Origin: Treponema sp.
Lineage (GTDB): Bacteria > Spirochaetota > Spirochaetia > Treponematales > Treponemataceae
NCBI GenBank assembly: GCA_017940255.1
Contig: JAGAZB010000014.1
Span: 182,489 to 246,488 of the forward strand
Length of the DNA stretch: 64,000 nt
Direction: 5' to 3'
In this document: piece after piece, positions 49,654-60,432 of the stretch
How the letters are laid out: every line of letters begins with the position of its first letter
Numbering within the stretch: position 1 is the stretch's first letter
Notes under the pieces: model-generated
Told to the model about the DNA's origin: nothing
Databases searched by the model: none
Seen by the model: the letters and a program-made list of their open reading frames with translations, nothing else
Position numbers and translations under genes: made by a program

Positions 49654-51243
49654 ATGGAAAAAAAACTATCAATTATTATTAAATGTTCACAAGATTATAT
49701 AAGACATTACGGTGATTTTGAAAAAAGTAATGAAATTCTGCTGAATATATTTTTTGATTCAATTTCTGATGTTTATATTCCTCTGCTTCGCATGATTGAT
49801 AAGCTTGAAGCAGATGGTCTTGCTTTCCGCTTTGGACTTGTTCTTCCGCCGCTTTTGTGTAATCTCTTTGCAGATACTTCAATGCAGAATATGTATGTTG
49901 AATATCTGGAAAAAAGAATTGTTTTGGGTCAGAAGGAACTTGCCCGCGCAGAAGCCGAAGAAGTAAAAGAAATTGTACGTGACACAATTGCAAAATATGA
50001 GCTTTTGAAGAAAGAATATGTAGAGCGATACAATAAAGACCTTATTGCTGCTTTTTCGGAGGGTTTGAAGAAAGGTTATCTGGAGCTTTTGGGAACTTGT
50101 GGTACAGACCTCTTTATGCCTCATTATGCAGATTTAAAAGAAATTATTTCTGCACAGATAGAAAGTGGTTTGCATGCTTACAAGCAGTTCTTTGGAACTG
50201 TTCCTGATGGTTTCTGGCTTCCTTCTTTTGGCTACATGTCTGGCGTTGAAAAACTGATAAAAGCATACGGTTATTCATACACAATTCTTGATGCCCGAAG
50301 CCTTCTTTTTTCTGAAAACTGTCCTTCAACAGGAATTTTCTATCCGGCTAGAACAGAAAATTCTCTGGTTATTCTTGCAAGAGATTCAAGACTGCCCCAG
50401 CAGATTAGCGGCGAAAAGGGATATTCAAGAAAGTGTCTTTATCGAAATGAAAACCGCGATATTGGTTATGAACTTTCTCCTGTTCAGCTGGAACCTGTAA
50501 TTGAAATTGGTTCTGCACGTTATGCAACAGGATTTAAATACTGGAACCGCTGTTTTGATGGTTCTAAAAATGCTTTTTACAACAGAAAAGAAGCTTTAGA
50601 GCAGGCTCATACTGATGCTGCCGCATTTGTGGAAGAAAAAAGCGGCCTTTTAGATGAAGCTGCAAAACTTCTTCCTGAAAATGACTATGTTTCTTATGTT
50701 TGTGCTTTTGAATCTGATGAATTATTCAGAAACTGGAATGAATCAATAGAGTGGCTTGAATATGTAATTCGTAATGCCTGTGAAAAAGGTCTTATTCTTG
50801 CTTCTGGTAATCAGCTTTTGGAAAAACAGTATTCACTTACAAAGTTTGTGCCATATTATTCTGCAGGAATTGGAGACGGATACGGCGAAAATCTGCTTTC
50901 AAGTAAAAATTGCTGGATGATGAGGCATGTAAGGAAGGCCTGCGAGCGTATGATAGACCTTGCAGACAGATTCCCCAATGATACTGGTTTGAAAACCCGT
51001 CTTTTGAATCTGGGCGCAAAGGAACTTATGCTTTCTCAGAGCCTTAATCTGGCAAAAGCCATTGATAATTCTTATTGTCCGGAACTTGCAGAAAGACGTT
51101 TTAGAGATTCTATAAATGCATTTACAGCTGTTTTTGATTCTTTGGGATCGAATACTGTTAGTACAGAGTGGCTTACAACCCTGGAAATGCAGGATTCTAT
51201 TTTCCCATGGATGAATTACAGAATCTTTTCTAAGAAACGCTAA
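49654..51243 (+). CDS. GH57-fold protein lacking catalytic residues
   Basis: 529 residues, alignable to the GH57/DUF1957 branching-enzyme fold (VPDGFWLPSFGYMSGVEKLI, LKAYGYSYTILDARSL, SVELYGYELS-type middle, VRKACERMIDLADRF helical C-terminal domain). In active GH57 branching enzymes the nucleophile Glu lies in WLPEC; here it is WLPSF (S191). The acid/base Asp of FDxELFGHWW is absent: AFESDELFRNW (S354). The N-terminal HxHxP motif is also absent. It is therefore probably a pseudo-enzyme, perhaps a glucan-binding or glycogen-regulating protein acting with DUF4912. Confidence 0.75.
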   Translation: MEKKLSIIIKCSQDYIRHYGDFEKSNEILLNIFFDSISDVYIPLLRMIDKLEADGLAFRFGLVLPPLLCNLFADTSMQNMYVEYLEKRIVLGQKELARAEAEEVKEIVRDTIAKYELLKKEYVERYNKDLIAAFSEGLKKGYLELLGTCGTDLFMPHYADLKEIISAQIESGLHAYKQFFGTVPDGFWLPSFGYMSGVEKLIKAYGYSYTILDARSLLFSENCPSTGIFYPARTENSLVILARDSRLPQQISGEKGYSRKCLYRNENRDIGYELSPVQLEPVIEIGSARYATGFKYWNRCFDGSKNAFYNRKEALEQAHTDAAAFVEEKSGLLDEAAKLLPENDYVSYVCAFESDELFRNWNESIEWLEYVIRNACEKGLILASGNQLLEKQYSLTKFVPYYSAGIGDGYGENLLSSKNCWMMRHVRKACERMIDLADRFPNDTGLKTRLLNLGAKELMLSQSLNLAKAIDNSYCPELAERRFRDSINAFTAVFDSLGSNTVSTEWLTTLEMQDSIFPWMNYRIFSKKR

Positions 51244-51258
51244 GATAGAATCTTAAGC

Positions 51259-52569
51259 TTATTCCTGATCAAGACGAAGACTGTTCTTAATCATTTCGAG
51301 CATTTCAATTCTGTACTTTGCGGCTTTAATGCCCAAAATTGCCGGACTGAAATGCTTATTTAATTTAACAGCCTTTTCCCAACTTTCAATGGCTTTTTCC
51401 CATTCTCCGTCGGCATAAAACATTAAGCCTTCTGTGTAGTATTCATCAACTTTGCGGGAAGTAATACTGCGGCCCTTGTCTCCCATCAGAATTTTTGCCG
51501 AAAGACTGAACTTGTTGAATGGGGCAAAAGAGGTTGTAAAATCAAGGGTGTAGTTAAAATTCAATCTGATTTTTGCAACTTCGAATTCAAAGCCTGCGTT
51601 TATGTGTGGATTTCCGCCTTTTATACCGGCACCTGCCAGAAATTGTAAAAATGAAGTAAAACGAACCGAAATTCCAGTGCTTATGTAGGGCAGCAGGAAT
51701 TCATTCATATTCTGTAAATTAAGCGGCTGAGAATAATCAAGACTAAGGGTAAAAGGCTTAATAAAGGTTACGGAAAAACCTGCGCTTGCAAGTGTTGGAA
51801 GAGGTGAATCCTGTGTGATAGTCTGTGAAAAGCCTGTAAAAGCGGCTCCCAGATTCTGAATTGCAAGACCAAAGCGAACATTCGGGTCACGGGAAGAATA
51901 AAACTTAAAAAAGTTGAACTGCATCATCAGCCCAAAATCGGCCATTAAAGCAGCGGCACTCTGGCTTAAGCCGGAATCTGAAATAAGACTTCCTGTGTCA
52001 TCATCAGCATAATTTGGAACACTGCGCCATGCAGCTTTAAGATTCATGCCAAGTGCCAGCCCTTTAAAATCATATCCTTCAAAAAAATTATAGGAAACAT
52101 TCAGGGCTCCCGTGGTTTCTGAATAATAGCCGGCCGATGCTCTGTCTCCAAACATATTGTATTCGGTAAAAGGCAGATAAAAACAGGAAAGGTAAGTTCC
52201 AAAGCTTAGACTAGGAATTTTTGAAAAACGGGTAGTGTAAGCAATTGTGTCTAATTTGGAATCTGCAATCCATGAGTTATGAAAGAGTGCAATCTGACCT
52301 TCTTTTTGCAATGCACCAGCGGCCGGATTATAACGCAGGTAATTTATATCATCACATAAACCGGTGTAGGCATTTCCAAGACTTTCCGTTCTTCCGCCAA
52401 AGGGAATCATCAGGGAGCGGAAACTTGTTTCTCCTTCATTTGAATCTGTAAGAGGGTAAAGCAATTCTGTGAGCGGGTCGTTTCCATCAAATAAAGAAAG
52501 GGTGGCCGCCTTTGGGCAGAGAAGAATGAGGAAAATTGCTGATATAAAAAATCTAGTCTTCAGATTCAT
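51259..52569 (-). CDS. UPF0164-family outer-membrane protein with TPR tail
   Basis: 436 residues. A signal peptide (FFISAIFLILLCPKAATLSL) is followed by LMIPFGGRTESLGNAYTGLC and LRYNPAAGALQKEG, the marks of the treponemal UPF0164/FadL-PorV-like beta-barrel family. Several amphipathic strands follow; the last 70 residues (EGLMFYADGEWEKAIESWEK) form a TPR-like hairpin. The family transports hydrophobic compounds or supports secretion in relatives; its substrate is unknown. TATACT precedes ATG by eight bases. Divergent from the TPR protein gene. Confidence 0.85.
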   Translation of the reverse strand: MNLKTRFFISAIFLILLCPKAATLSLFDGNDPLTELLYPLTDSNEGETSFRSLMIPFGGRTESLGNAYTGLCDDINYLRYNPAAGALQKEGQIALFHNSWIADSKLDTIAYTTRFSKIPSLSFGTYLSCFYLPFTEYNMFGDRASAGYYSETTGALNVSYNFFEGYDFKGLALGMNLKAAWRSVPNYADDDTGSLISDSGLSQSAAALMADFGLMMQFNFFKFYSSRDPNVRFGLAIQNLGAAFTGFSQTITQDSPLPTLASAGFSVTFIKPFTLSLDYSQPLNLQNMNEFLLPYISTGISVRFTSFLQFLAGAGIKGGNPHINAGFEFEVAKIRLNFNYTLDFTTSFAPFNKFSLSAKILMGDKGRSITSRKVDEYYTEGLMFYADGEWEKAIESWEKAVKLNKHFSPAILGIKAAKYRIEMLEMIKNSLRLDQE

Positions 52570-52630
52570 TTTTAATAAGTATATAGAGTTATTTTTCCGA
52601 AAATCAACTATAATATTCTACATATTTCTA

Positions 52631-55600
52631 ATGAAAAGAAAAGTTTTTTTTCTGCTGATTTTAATTTTCTCTCTGGAACAGGTCTCCATTTTTGCGCAGG
52701 AAGCTTCTGTTGAAGCCGAAAAAACAACTGCGGCGGAGAAGGTGCGTGCGAGTGCGGGGACTGATGATTCTGGACATGCTGTAAGTCTTTTTGAAATTGA
52801 CCGGCTTATAAGGCGAACAGAATATGATGAGGCACTAAGAAAACTGAATATTTACATGGCTGCTCATCCGGATAACTTTGATGCGGCCCAGCAGAGAATA
52901 AAACGAATTATGAATGCCAGAATCAGTTATGCAGAACTTGCAGAAAAATTGATTCAGCTTATTAAGACAGACCCGGGAAATGATAAAGAAATTTATGAAT
53001 TAACGCGGCGCCTTGAATCTTTTGAAAAAAATCCGAGTGACGAAAACCTGCAGTTTATTGCAGATCTTAAAAAATCTGCCGAATTTAACTATTTCCGTGC
53101 TTTATTTATGGAAATTCAAACTGCAGCGGTTGAACTGGCAAAAAATGGTTCTTATTCGGCTGCAATAGATAAATTAAAAGAAGGTTTCTGGCTCTATCGC
53201 GATGATTTTTATGAGCAGTGGGAAGAAAATCCTGATTTAATTGCCGGTGTAGAAGAAATTATGGCATCTCTGGACCGCACTCTTAAAGCTTATCAGGACA
53301 AAAATCTGCTTCCAAAGATAAATGATTCTGTTGCCCAGTTTGTAAAAGCGGTAAATCAGGATAGTTATGATGAAGCCCTTGTGAGATATGCTGATGTAAA
53401 AAATCAGCTTACTTCGTATTATGCTCTGCGAAAAGCGGTTTTTCAGTCTGCTTTGCAGTTAAACGAAAAATTTGCTTTTGTACAGAAGCTGGACGGCGAT
53501 GTTTCAGATGCTTCTTACCTGCCTTTTTTGTATAGATTTATTACAGGACTTTCTTCTCTTGAGGATTCTGGAATTCTTGGGGTGATGGACCGGCGCTGGG
53601 ATGCTTATATTTCTGAAATGAACAATGCCGTTTTTGCAATGCTGAATCAGAAATATATGCTTTTTGAAGAGGGAATAAATGAAAATTATTCGCTTGCAAT
53701 TCACAGGTATGCGGAACTGGAAGGAAAGGTAATTGGTCTGTATGATTTAACTGCCGAAAACGGCAAAAATCTGCTTGAAAATAAGTTTTATTCAACTTAT
53801 GTGCAGACCGTCTATCTTGATAAGCTTGCTTCTGCAACAGAAAGACTTGCAAAATTGAATTCTGACATTGGAAACCTTACGAAAGAACTGGATGAATCTA
53901 TAAAAGTTATTAAAAACCGCGAAGAAGATGTTGATGATGAATCAATCATGAGTCTTTTTGCTTCAATTTCTAATATTTCTGGAATTCTTGGTATAAAAGA
54001 TGAACAGGAACTTGAAAATGTAGAGTGGGGAAGTGAATATCGGGAAAAAAATTATCATTACTGGGATTCCCTGGACCTCATTTATAGCGATTATCTTGCC
54101 AGCGCCTTTGAAGAATCTGGAAAAATATTAAGTTCTGTCTGGTATGAAATTGGCGCGGCTTTTAGTCAGCGTTCAGATTCTTTTGTTGTGAGGGCAAATA
54201 CTTATCACACAGCTTTAAAGGCCTATGAGGATGGACTTGATTCCAGACTTTCTGCTGATGAGTTAGCTCAGATAAATAAGAATGCGGAAAATGCAGTAAA
54301 ATTTTATGCTAAAAGTGATGAGCTTGAACTGGGAATAAAATATTCTTACCCAAATGTTACGCTTGCACTAGCTTCTTATGCAAAAGATTATGTAAACAAA
54401 AGTATTTTTAGTATTGATGATTATTCAAAAGATATGAGGGAAAACTTTAACTCGAATATCCAGTGGAAGACTGATAAAAAAATTGAAGATATAGTTGATA
54501 ATTCACTTTCTTATTTTTCACAAAAACGTGAAGAACTTGTAAAACTGCTGGAAAGTATTCAATCATCTCATAAAACTGCTTCTGCCAGAATAACTGCGGC
54601 TCAGCTTGCAAAAAATGAGGCTGATGTTCGTTTTTCGGAAGCAGAAAATGCCCTGAAAAAAGATGATTTTGATACTGCCCGTAGAAAACTGCAGGAAGCA
54701 CTTTCAAAATATAATGAATCTTTAAATAATCAGGATGATGAAAACTTCAGCTCGAATATTGACGGAAAACTTCTGGCGCTTGGGGAACGTATTAACAAGG
54801 CAGAAAACGAAGTTGTTGTCCGCGATGTGCGAGAACTTAAAAACCTTGCAAAAGATGCTTATTTTAACGGCCGTTTTGATGATGCAGAAAAATATCTGAG
54901 TGAAGCAAAGAACTGCTGGGCTATTACAAATATTACGGAAGATGAAGAAATAAAAAGTCTGCTTGCATTTGTAGAAACTGCGCTTTCTATGAACAGCGGA
55001 CGTGTAATTCTTCCTTCTGCGCCTCAGTACCCGGAAATGTCGCAGCTTTTAAATATTTCTAACCAGTATTATGATGATGGAGTTGCGCTTTTGAAGAAGG
55101 GGGCTAAAAAAGAAGCCGAAGAATCCTTTAAAAATGCCCTTTCCAATATACGTAAGGTTCAGTATGTTTATCCTCTGAATCAGGAAGCCGCTTTACTTAC
55201 CTTAAAAATAAACCGTGAGCTCGATCCTCAGAAATTCCAGGAAGAATTTGCCCAAAAAATAGAAGCGTCAAAGCTTTTATGCCAGAAAGCTGATACAAGA
55301 CAGGAAGGGTATGCAAATCTTCTTGATTATTATGAGCTGGAACCAGGTTATAAAGGCTTAAAAGAATTAATTTATCAGGTTGAAATTGATATAGGAATAA
55401 GACAGAGACCTGTTACAAAGTCTGGTGAAAATAACGCAAAGAAACTTATTAGTCAGGCTCAGGCTCTGTATAAAAATGAGGGAAATAATAATAATTCTCT
55501 AAAAAAAGCACTGGCTCTGGTTGATGAAGCACTTACAATGCTCCCGAATGATAAAACTGCAATGAACTTAAAAGATTCTATTACAACAAAAATTGGTGGT

Positions 55601-55780
55601 AATACAGTTCCTGTTCTTTCAACAGATGAAGAAAGACTTTATCAGCTGGCAGTTCAGCGTTTACAGAATAATAATGTTGTTGGCGCAAGAGCTTTAGTAA
55701 ATCAAATACTAAAGAAGCCTCAAAATGGAAATCTGCAGAAAATAAAAGATCTGCTTGTAAAAATTGAGGCGCGCAGTTGA
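52631..55780 (+). CDS. Large secreted TPR/coiled-coil protein
   Basis: 1049 residues. The start MKRKVFFLLILIFSLEQVSI is a signal peptide; ATG 52631 is preferred to an in-frame start 162 bases upstream because TATAAT lies between. The mature protein is almost wholly helical: tetratricopeptide-like pairs near the N-terminus (RRTEYDEALRKLNIYMAAHP), long coiled stretches, and C-terminal TPRs (YYDDGVALLKKGAKKEAEES, LNQEAALLTLKINRELDPQ). No catalytic motif. Its stop overlaps the start of the sensor phosphatase (TTGA or nearby), so it likely works with that protein, for example as a periplasmic scaffold or ligand-presenting partner. Confidence 0.8.
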   Translation: MKRKVFFLLILIFSLEQVSIFAQEASVEAEKTTAAEKVRASAGTDDSGHAVSLFEIDRLIRRTEYDEALRKLNIYMAAHPDNFDAAQQRIKRIMNARISYAELAEKLIQLIKTDPGNDKEIYELTRRLESFEKNPSDENLQFIADLKKSAEFNYFRALFMEIQTAAVELAKNGSYSAAIDKLKEGFWLYRDDFYEQWEENPDLIAGVEEIMASLDRTLKAYQDKNLLPKINDSVAQFVKAVNQDSYDEALVRYADVKNQLTSYYALRKAVFQSALQLNEKFAFVQKLDGDVSDASYLPFLYRFITGLSSLEDSGILGVMDRRWDAYISEMNNAVFAMLNQKYMLFEEGINENYSLAIHRYAELEGKVIGLYDLTAENGKNLLENKFYSTYVQTVYLDKLASATERLAKLNSDIGNLTKELDESIKVIKNREEDVDDESIMSLFASISNISGILGIKDEQELENVEWGSEYREKNYHYWDSLDLIYSDYLASAFEESGKILSSVWYEIGAAFSQRSDSFVVRANTYHTALKAYEDGLDSRLSADELAQINKNAENAVKFYAKSDELELGIKYSYPNVTLALASYAKDYVNKSIFSIDDYSKDMRENFNSNIQWKTDKKIEDIVDNSLSYFSQKREELVKLLESIQSSHKTASARITAAQLAKNEADVRFSEAENALKKDDFDTARRKLQEALSKYNESLNNQDDENFSSNIDGKLLALGERINKAENEVVVRDVRELKNLAKDAYFNGRFDDAEKYLSEAKNCWAITNITEDEEIKSLLAFVETALSMNSGRVILPSAPQYPEMSQLLNISNQYYDDGVALLKKGAKKEAEESFKNALSNIRKVQYVYPLNQEAALLTLKINRELDPQKFQEEFAQKIEASKLLCQKADTRQEGYANLLDYYELEPGYKGLKELIYQVEIDIGIRQRPVTKSGENNAKKLISQAQALYKNEGNNNNSLKKALALVDEALTMLPNDKTAMNLKDSITTKIGGNTVPVLSTDEERLYQLAVQRLQNNNVVGARALVNQILKKPQNGNLQKIKDLLVKIEARS

Positions 55781-55800
55781 TTTTTCAGCGTGAAAATCGT

Positions 55801-58800
55801 ATGAATATGAATAAGAAGATGTTTTGTGGATTCAGAAAGTTAGTAGTTTTTCTCATCAGTCTGTTATTTTTATTGCTGCCACTTACCGCCGCCGACTTTT
55901 ACTGGGAAAAACCATCTCCTATCACCAAAACAGATTCCCGCTTCCCTTCAGTCCTCCAGCTCCAAAAAGGCGCGCTGGTCTTCTGGGAGGAAATTAACAC
56001 AGAAGAAAAAGTTTTGTATCTTTCTGCGCGTCACTATTCAAGCGCCCGGGATTACAGCGACAATATCCGTTTTGCAGGACCCCTTCCATTTTCGGGCGAC
56101 GCCGTTCCCGATTTATACTCTGCTGCTGTCCTCCCTAACGGCACAATCGCTGTGGCTGTAGCTTCCAGCGACCGTACAATTTCCGTTTATACTTCAAAAG
56201 ATCAGGGCGAAAGTTTTACTCAATCGCAGATTAAAACCTCCCTTTCCATGCTTGCACCCCGCATTTTTTGCACATCAGCCGGAACTTTTCAGATTTTCAC
56301 CTCCGTTGGCGAAAATGAATCCTTTGCAATTTATACAGCAGAGTCCAAAGATGGTGTAAACTGGTCTCAATTCTCTACATTTGGCCCCGCATCCGGAATG
56401 CGTAATTCTTTTTCTCCATTTCTTGCCGCCGGCCCAAATGGCGACCTTCTTGTTTTTCAATCCCAGTATACTTCATCGCAAAATAACCGTTATTCTTATC
56501 AGCTTTATATAACTCGCCGTCTGCAGAACGGAAACTGGAGCCCGGCTGCTTTACTCACAGATGAAACTTCACTGCCTGCGCGCGACAGACTGGGCTTTTA
56601 TAATTATCAGAATCAGAGGCCTTACCTTAAATTTTTTGATAACTCCCTTTTTATTGCCTGGGAGCGTTCTTCTGCATCATCTTCTTCTTCGGAAATCTGG
56701 TGTGCAGAAATAGATAATGAAAGTTGCACGGTAAAAAAATCAAGCTCACAAGTTGTTGCAAACAAGGGAAATTCCAACCGGGCTGTTTTGTTTGATTATA
56801 AAGATAATCTTTATCTTGAATGGTTTGATTCCCGCCGTGGAAAAGATTCCGTTTATCTTGCAAAAATGACCGGCGGCCTTTGGGAAGAAAGCGCTCTTGC
56901 GGAAGATAAATATCTGAATACATTTTCTTTTCCAATGAAGTTTGAAGACCAAAGCCTATCTTTTGTCTGGCAGCAGACTTCTGCTTCACATCCCCTGAAT
57001 AAAAACTCAATTGTAATTCTTTTGCCCGATACTTCTGTTTTGCCTCCGGACTTCACACCTCTCTCTTACAAAAAGGGCAGGGCGTCCAGAAGCCAGAATG
57101 TACGCATACGCGTAAATCTTCCGGAAGATTCTTCTAATATTGCGGGCTTTTCTTATAACTGGAATAAAGATTCTCCGCAAAATCCTGATTATATGATTCA
57201 AAATTTTGCGCGGGATAATGTGTTAAATCTTAAGGCTCAGGATGATGGAGACTACTACCTTAGCTGTAGAGTTGTTGATTACGCGGGAAACTGGTCTGAA
57301 GCAAGGAGTATTTCTTATCATCTTGATTTAACACCACCTCTGCCTCCTTCTGTTAAGCCTTCAGATTTAGACCGTTATGGTTTTGTTTCATCAAATACTT
57401 TTAGCCTGAACTGGCAGAAATCTCCTTCAGAAGATGCCGCCTCTTATGCTTACCGTCTGGATTATCTGGGCGAAATTCCAAAAAGTATAGCCGTTTCTAA
57501 AAATCATCCAATGAAGTTAAGCCCTTCTCAGGTTGCTTCAATAAAAAAGAATCTTGAAAATAAATACGCAAAATCTGCTGCAAAAGGCCGAAGCTTTAAT
57601 CAGTCCCAAAAAACAGCAGGCCTGCGTTCAAAAAAATATTTTGGAATGGATAACGGAGCCTATGCCTTTACTGTTTGGGCCATAGATGCTGTGGGAAACG
57701 TGAGTCGGCAGGCTTCTACTATCGTAATTTTGAATAAATTTCAGCCGGAAACTTACATTTCTGCCCTGGACCAGAATAAATCTGAAACAGGCGAACTTTT
57801 CCTGCAATTAAGCGGAGCTGGTTTTACTTATGACGGTACAATCAGCAAAATTATTATTGACCAGGACGGACTTGAACCTTACGATAGTGAACTTTTGGCC
57901 GACGAAAATACTTTTAAGGTTCTGAATGATAAAACAATTGCTTCAGTTTCTGTTCCACCTGAGCTGGAAGCGGGCTCTTATAAAATCGGTTTGCTGCATA
58001 CAGACCGTGGCCTGTATTTTTCAGACAGTATTTTGAGTATTACTCAGAACGGAACTGTAAAAATAGAAGCCCCTTACCGCTATGAAAGCGGCCTTACTTC
58101 AAACTTCCGTCGCTATACTTACATTCTCTCCGCTAACCTTGTTTTGACTCTTCTCATCATACTGTTTGCGGTTCTTATCGTGATATTCTTAATTCTATCT
58201 CTCATCAGTGCAGGAGTGCTTATGTCATCTGTAAAAAAGAGAAAGGCTGAAAAACAACCCAGCTTAAAACGTAAACTTATCCGCTATACTTATCTTCTTG
58301 CGGTTTCCCTGGTGCTTGCCGTAACCGTTCAAAACGGGCGGAACGTTATCCGCATTCAGTCGCAGACTATGGCCGAAGGCCTGCAGAACCGGGTTGACGT
58401 ATTGCTCGAAAGCCTTTGTTCGGGAGTAAAAAACTTTTTCCCTTCAAATAATCTTCTGGAATTAACTGCACTTCCGGGGCAGAAAGATGCCATGAGCGAA
58501 GTAAAATACATCACGATTATAGGGCAGCCTCAGAATTCTTCCTCTTCCGAAAATCTTAATTACATTTGGGCAACAAACGACCCGGATATTTTATTAAAAT
58601 CAGACTCTTATTCCTTAATTTACGGCGAAAGCTCTGTAAATGACGAAGTAATCTGTAAAATTACAGAGGAGCTTAAGGCATTAGATAAGGAAATTGCTGA
58701 AAAAGAGCAGAATCTTTCTGATCAGATAGAAAGCCTTTCGGCCCAGGCAAATGTACTTTATGCTTCTCCTCTTGCTCAGGACCAGGAAGAAGCGGACCGC

Positions 58801-60417
58801 ATTTCTGGAGTTATTGTTGATTTACGCAATATGCTTGATAAGGAACTTTCCGATTTTTCAAAATCTGCAGCTGCCTCTTACCCTGAATTTAATTTTTCTA
58901 TCGACCATACAGACTTTATTTTCTACCGGCCGGTTATTTACCGCAAGGGAAATACAAATAATTATGTTCATGCCCTTGTTTTGCTTGAGCTTTCTACCCA
59001 GAGTGTTGTTGATGCCCTTAAAAAAGAAATAAAAAACATTATTGTTTTAAGTGTGATTATGGCAACTGTGGCTGCTCTTATAGGAATTGTTGGCTCTTAT
59101 ATTTTTGCAAGCCTCATAATCAGACCGATTAAAAAACTTGAAGCCCATGTTAACCTTGTCGGCCGCACAAAAAATAAAGCAAATCTTAAAGGCCGAAACG
59201 TTCAAATCACTTCAAAAGATGAAATCGGCCGCCTGGGAATTGCCGTAAATAACATGACCCGCGAGCTTGTTCAGAATGCCGAAGAAGAAGCCCTCGTAAT
59301 GGACGGTAAAGCCGTACAGATGGCTTTCCTCCCGCTTTCTCTTGAAGCAAACGGCCGCGATAAATCTTCTTTTGCCCAATACAATGACCAGGAACTTGAA
59401 TGTTTCGGATACTACGAAGGTGAATCTGGAGTTTCCGGCGACTATTTTGACTACAAACGCCTTGATAAAGACTGGTTCGTAATTATTAAGTGTGATGCTT
59501 CCGGTCACGGAATCCCTGCCGCAATTATCATGACCGTAGTTGCTACAATTTTCCGCCGTTATTTCCAGAGCTGGAACTACCGCAAAAACGGAGTTCGCTT
59601 TAATGACCTTGTTTCTCAAATCAATGATTTTATTGAAGCGCTTGGCTTAAAGGGCAAGTTTGCAACCCTCATTGTCTGTCTTTTGAATGTAGAAAATGGT
59701 GATTTATACATGTGCAATGCAGGTGATAATATCGTACATATTTATGATGCACAAAATCGGGCTATGAAGCAGATAACGCTTTCTTCAGCCCCAACAGCCG
59801 GCGTCTTTACTTCTGATCTTGTAGATATGAAGGGCGGTTTCAAAATTGAAAAGACCGTTTTACAGCATGGTGATGTACTCTATCTCTACACTGACGGTAT
59901 TGAAGAATCTACCCGCCGCCGTCGTAATCCTGATTATTCTGTAATTCAGGAAGAAGTACAGGTTCGTAAAACTAACCCAAAAACTCATGAAGAAGAAATT
60001 GAAGTAAAAGAAGAGGATTCAAAAGAAGAGTTCGGTCCGGAGCGAGTAAAGGCAATTATCGAAGCCGTCTACAACAGACAGGCTTACGTGCTTAATAAAG
60101 ATTCTAACCCGGATTTGAACGAAGAACTTATTTTTGATTTTTCAAAGGGGCAGGGAAGTGTAGAAGATTCCATTCTGGCACTTGCTTCAATAGAAAAAGT
60201 TTTCCGTCTTTACAAGTCTCCTTCTGTACAGGCCACCGATTATATAAAAGTTGACAAAAAGATTGACGAATGTCTCTTTAAGTATTTTAATAAATATGAT
60301 GTTTATGCCGCAAAGAAATCTGATGATTCTACCGGCGGACATTATGTAGATTATGATCAGATGCAGGAAGATGAACAGTCTGATGACTTAACACTTCTTG
60401 CAATTAAAAGAAAATAA
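55801..60417 (+). CDS. Sensor protein with periplasmic beta-propeller/Ig region, HAMP and SpoIIE phosphatase
   Basis: 1538 residues. Signal peptide (KLVVFLISLLFLLLPLTAAD), a long exported region with sialidase/BNR-like repeats (about 25-420), Ig/Fn3-like domains (about 430-740) and a TIG-like unit, then a membrane helix, a second helix (near 815-835), a periplasmic loop with coiled coil, a third helix leading to HAMP (IIRPIKKLEAHVNLVGRT), and a PP2C/SpoIIE phosphatase: SGVSGDYFDYKRL, IKCDASGHGIPAAIIMT, YTDGIEESTRRR and SDDLTLLAIKRK hold the metal Asp residues. It should dephosphorylate a Ser/Thr-phosphoprotein in response to an external signal. A TTG start at 55777 overlapping the previous stop is possible. 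Confidence 0.82.
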   Translation: MNMNKKMFCGFRKLVVFLISLLFLLLPLTAADFYWEKPSPITKTDSRFPSVLQLQKGALVFWEEINTEEKVLYLSARHYSSARDYSDNIRFAGPLPFSGDAVPDLYSAAVLPNGTIAVAVASSDRTISVYTSKDQGESFTQSQIKTSLSMLAPRIFCTSAGTFQIFTSVGENESFAIYTAESKDGVNWSQFSTFGPASGMRNSFSPFLAAGPNGDLLVFQSQYTSSQNNRYSYQLYITRRLQNGNWSPAALLTDETSLPARDRLGFYNYQNQRPYLKFFDNSLFIAWERSSASSSSSEIWCAEIDNESCTVKKSSSQVVANKGNSNRAVLFDYKDNLYLEWFDSRRGKDSVYLAKMTGGLWEESALAEDKYLNTFSFPMKFEDQSLSFVWQQTSASHPLNKNSIVILLPDTSVLPPDFTPLSYKKGRASRSQNVRIRVNLPEDSSNIAGFSYNWNKDSPQNPDYMIQNFARDNVLNLKAQDDGDYYLSCRVVDYAGNWSEARSISYHLDLTPPLPPSVKPSDLDRYGFVSSNTFSLNWQKSPSEDAASYAYRLDYLGEIPKSIAVSKNHPMKLSPSQVASIKKNLENKYAKSAAKGRSFNQSQKTAGLRSKKYFGMDNGAYAFTVWAIDAVGNVSRQASTIVILNKFQPETYISALDQNKSETGELFLQLSGAGFTYDGTISKIIIDQDGLEPYDSELLADENTFKVLNDKTIASVSVPPELEAGSYKIGLLHTDRGLYFSDSILSITQNGTVKIEAPYRYESGLTSNFRRYTYILSANLVLTLLIILFAVLIVIFLILSLISAGVLMSSVKKRKAEKQPSLKRKLIRYTYLLAVSLVLAVTVQNGRNVIRIQSQTMAEGLQNRVDVLLESLCSGVKNFFPSNNLLELTALPGQKDAMSEVKYITIIGQPQNSSSSENLNYIWATNDPDILLKSDSYSLIYGESSVNDEVICKITEELKALDKEIAEKEQNLSDQIESLSAQANVLYASPLAQDQEEADRISGVIVDLRNMLDKELSDFSKSAAASYPEFNFSIDHTDFIFYRPVIYRKGNTNNYVHALVLLELSTQSVVDALKKEIKNIIVLSVIMATVAALIGIVGSYIFASLIIRPIKKLEAHVNLVGRTKNKANLKGRNVQITSKDEIGRLGIAVNNMTRELVQNAEEEALVMDGKAVQMAFLPLSLEANGRDKSSFAQYNDQELECFGYYEGESGVSGDYFDYKRLDKDWFVIIKCDASGHGIPAAIIMTVVATIFRRYFQSWNYRKNGVRFNDLVSQINDFIEALGLKGKFATLIVCLLNVENGDLYMCNAGDNIVHIYDAQNRAMKQITLSSAPTAGVFTSDLVDMKGGFKIEKTVLQHGDVLYLYTDGIEESTRRRRNPDYSVIQEEVQVRKTNPKTHEEEIEVKEEDSKEEFGPERVKAIIEAVYNRQAYVLNKDSNPDLNEELIFDFSKGQGSVEDSILALASIEKVFRLYKSPSVQATDYIKVDKKIDECLFKYFNKYDVYAAKKSDDSTGGHYVDYDQMQEDEQSDDLTLLAIKRK

Positions 60418-60432
60418 TCAAGAGGAAAAAAA

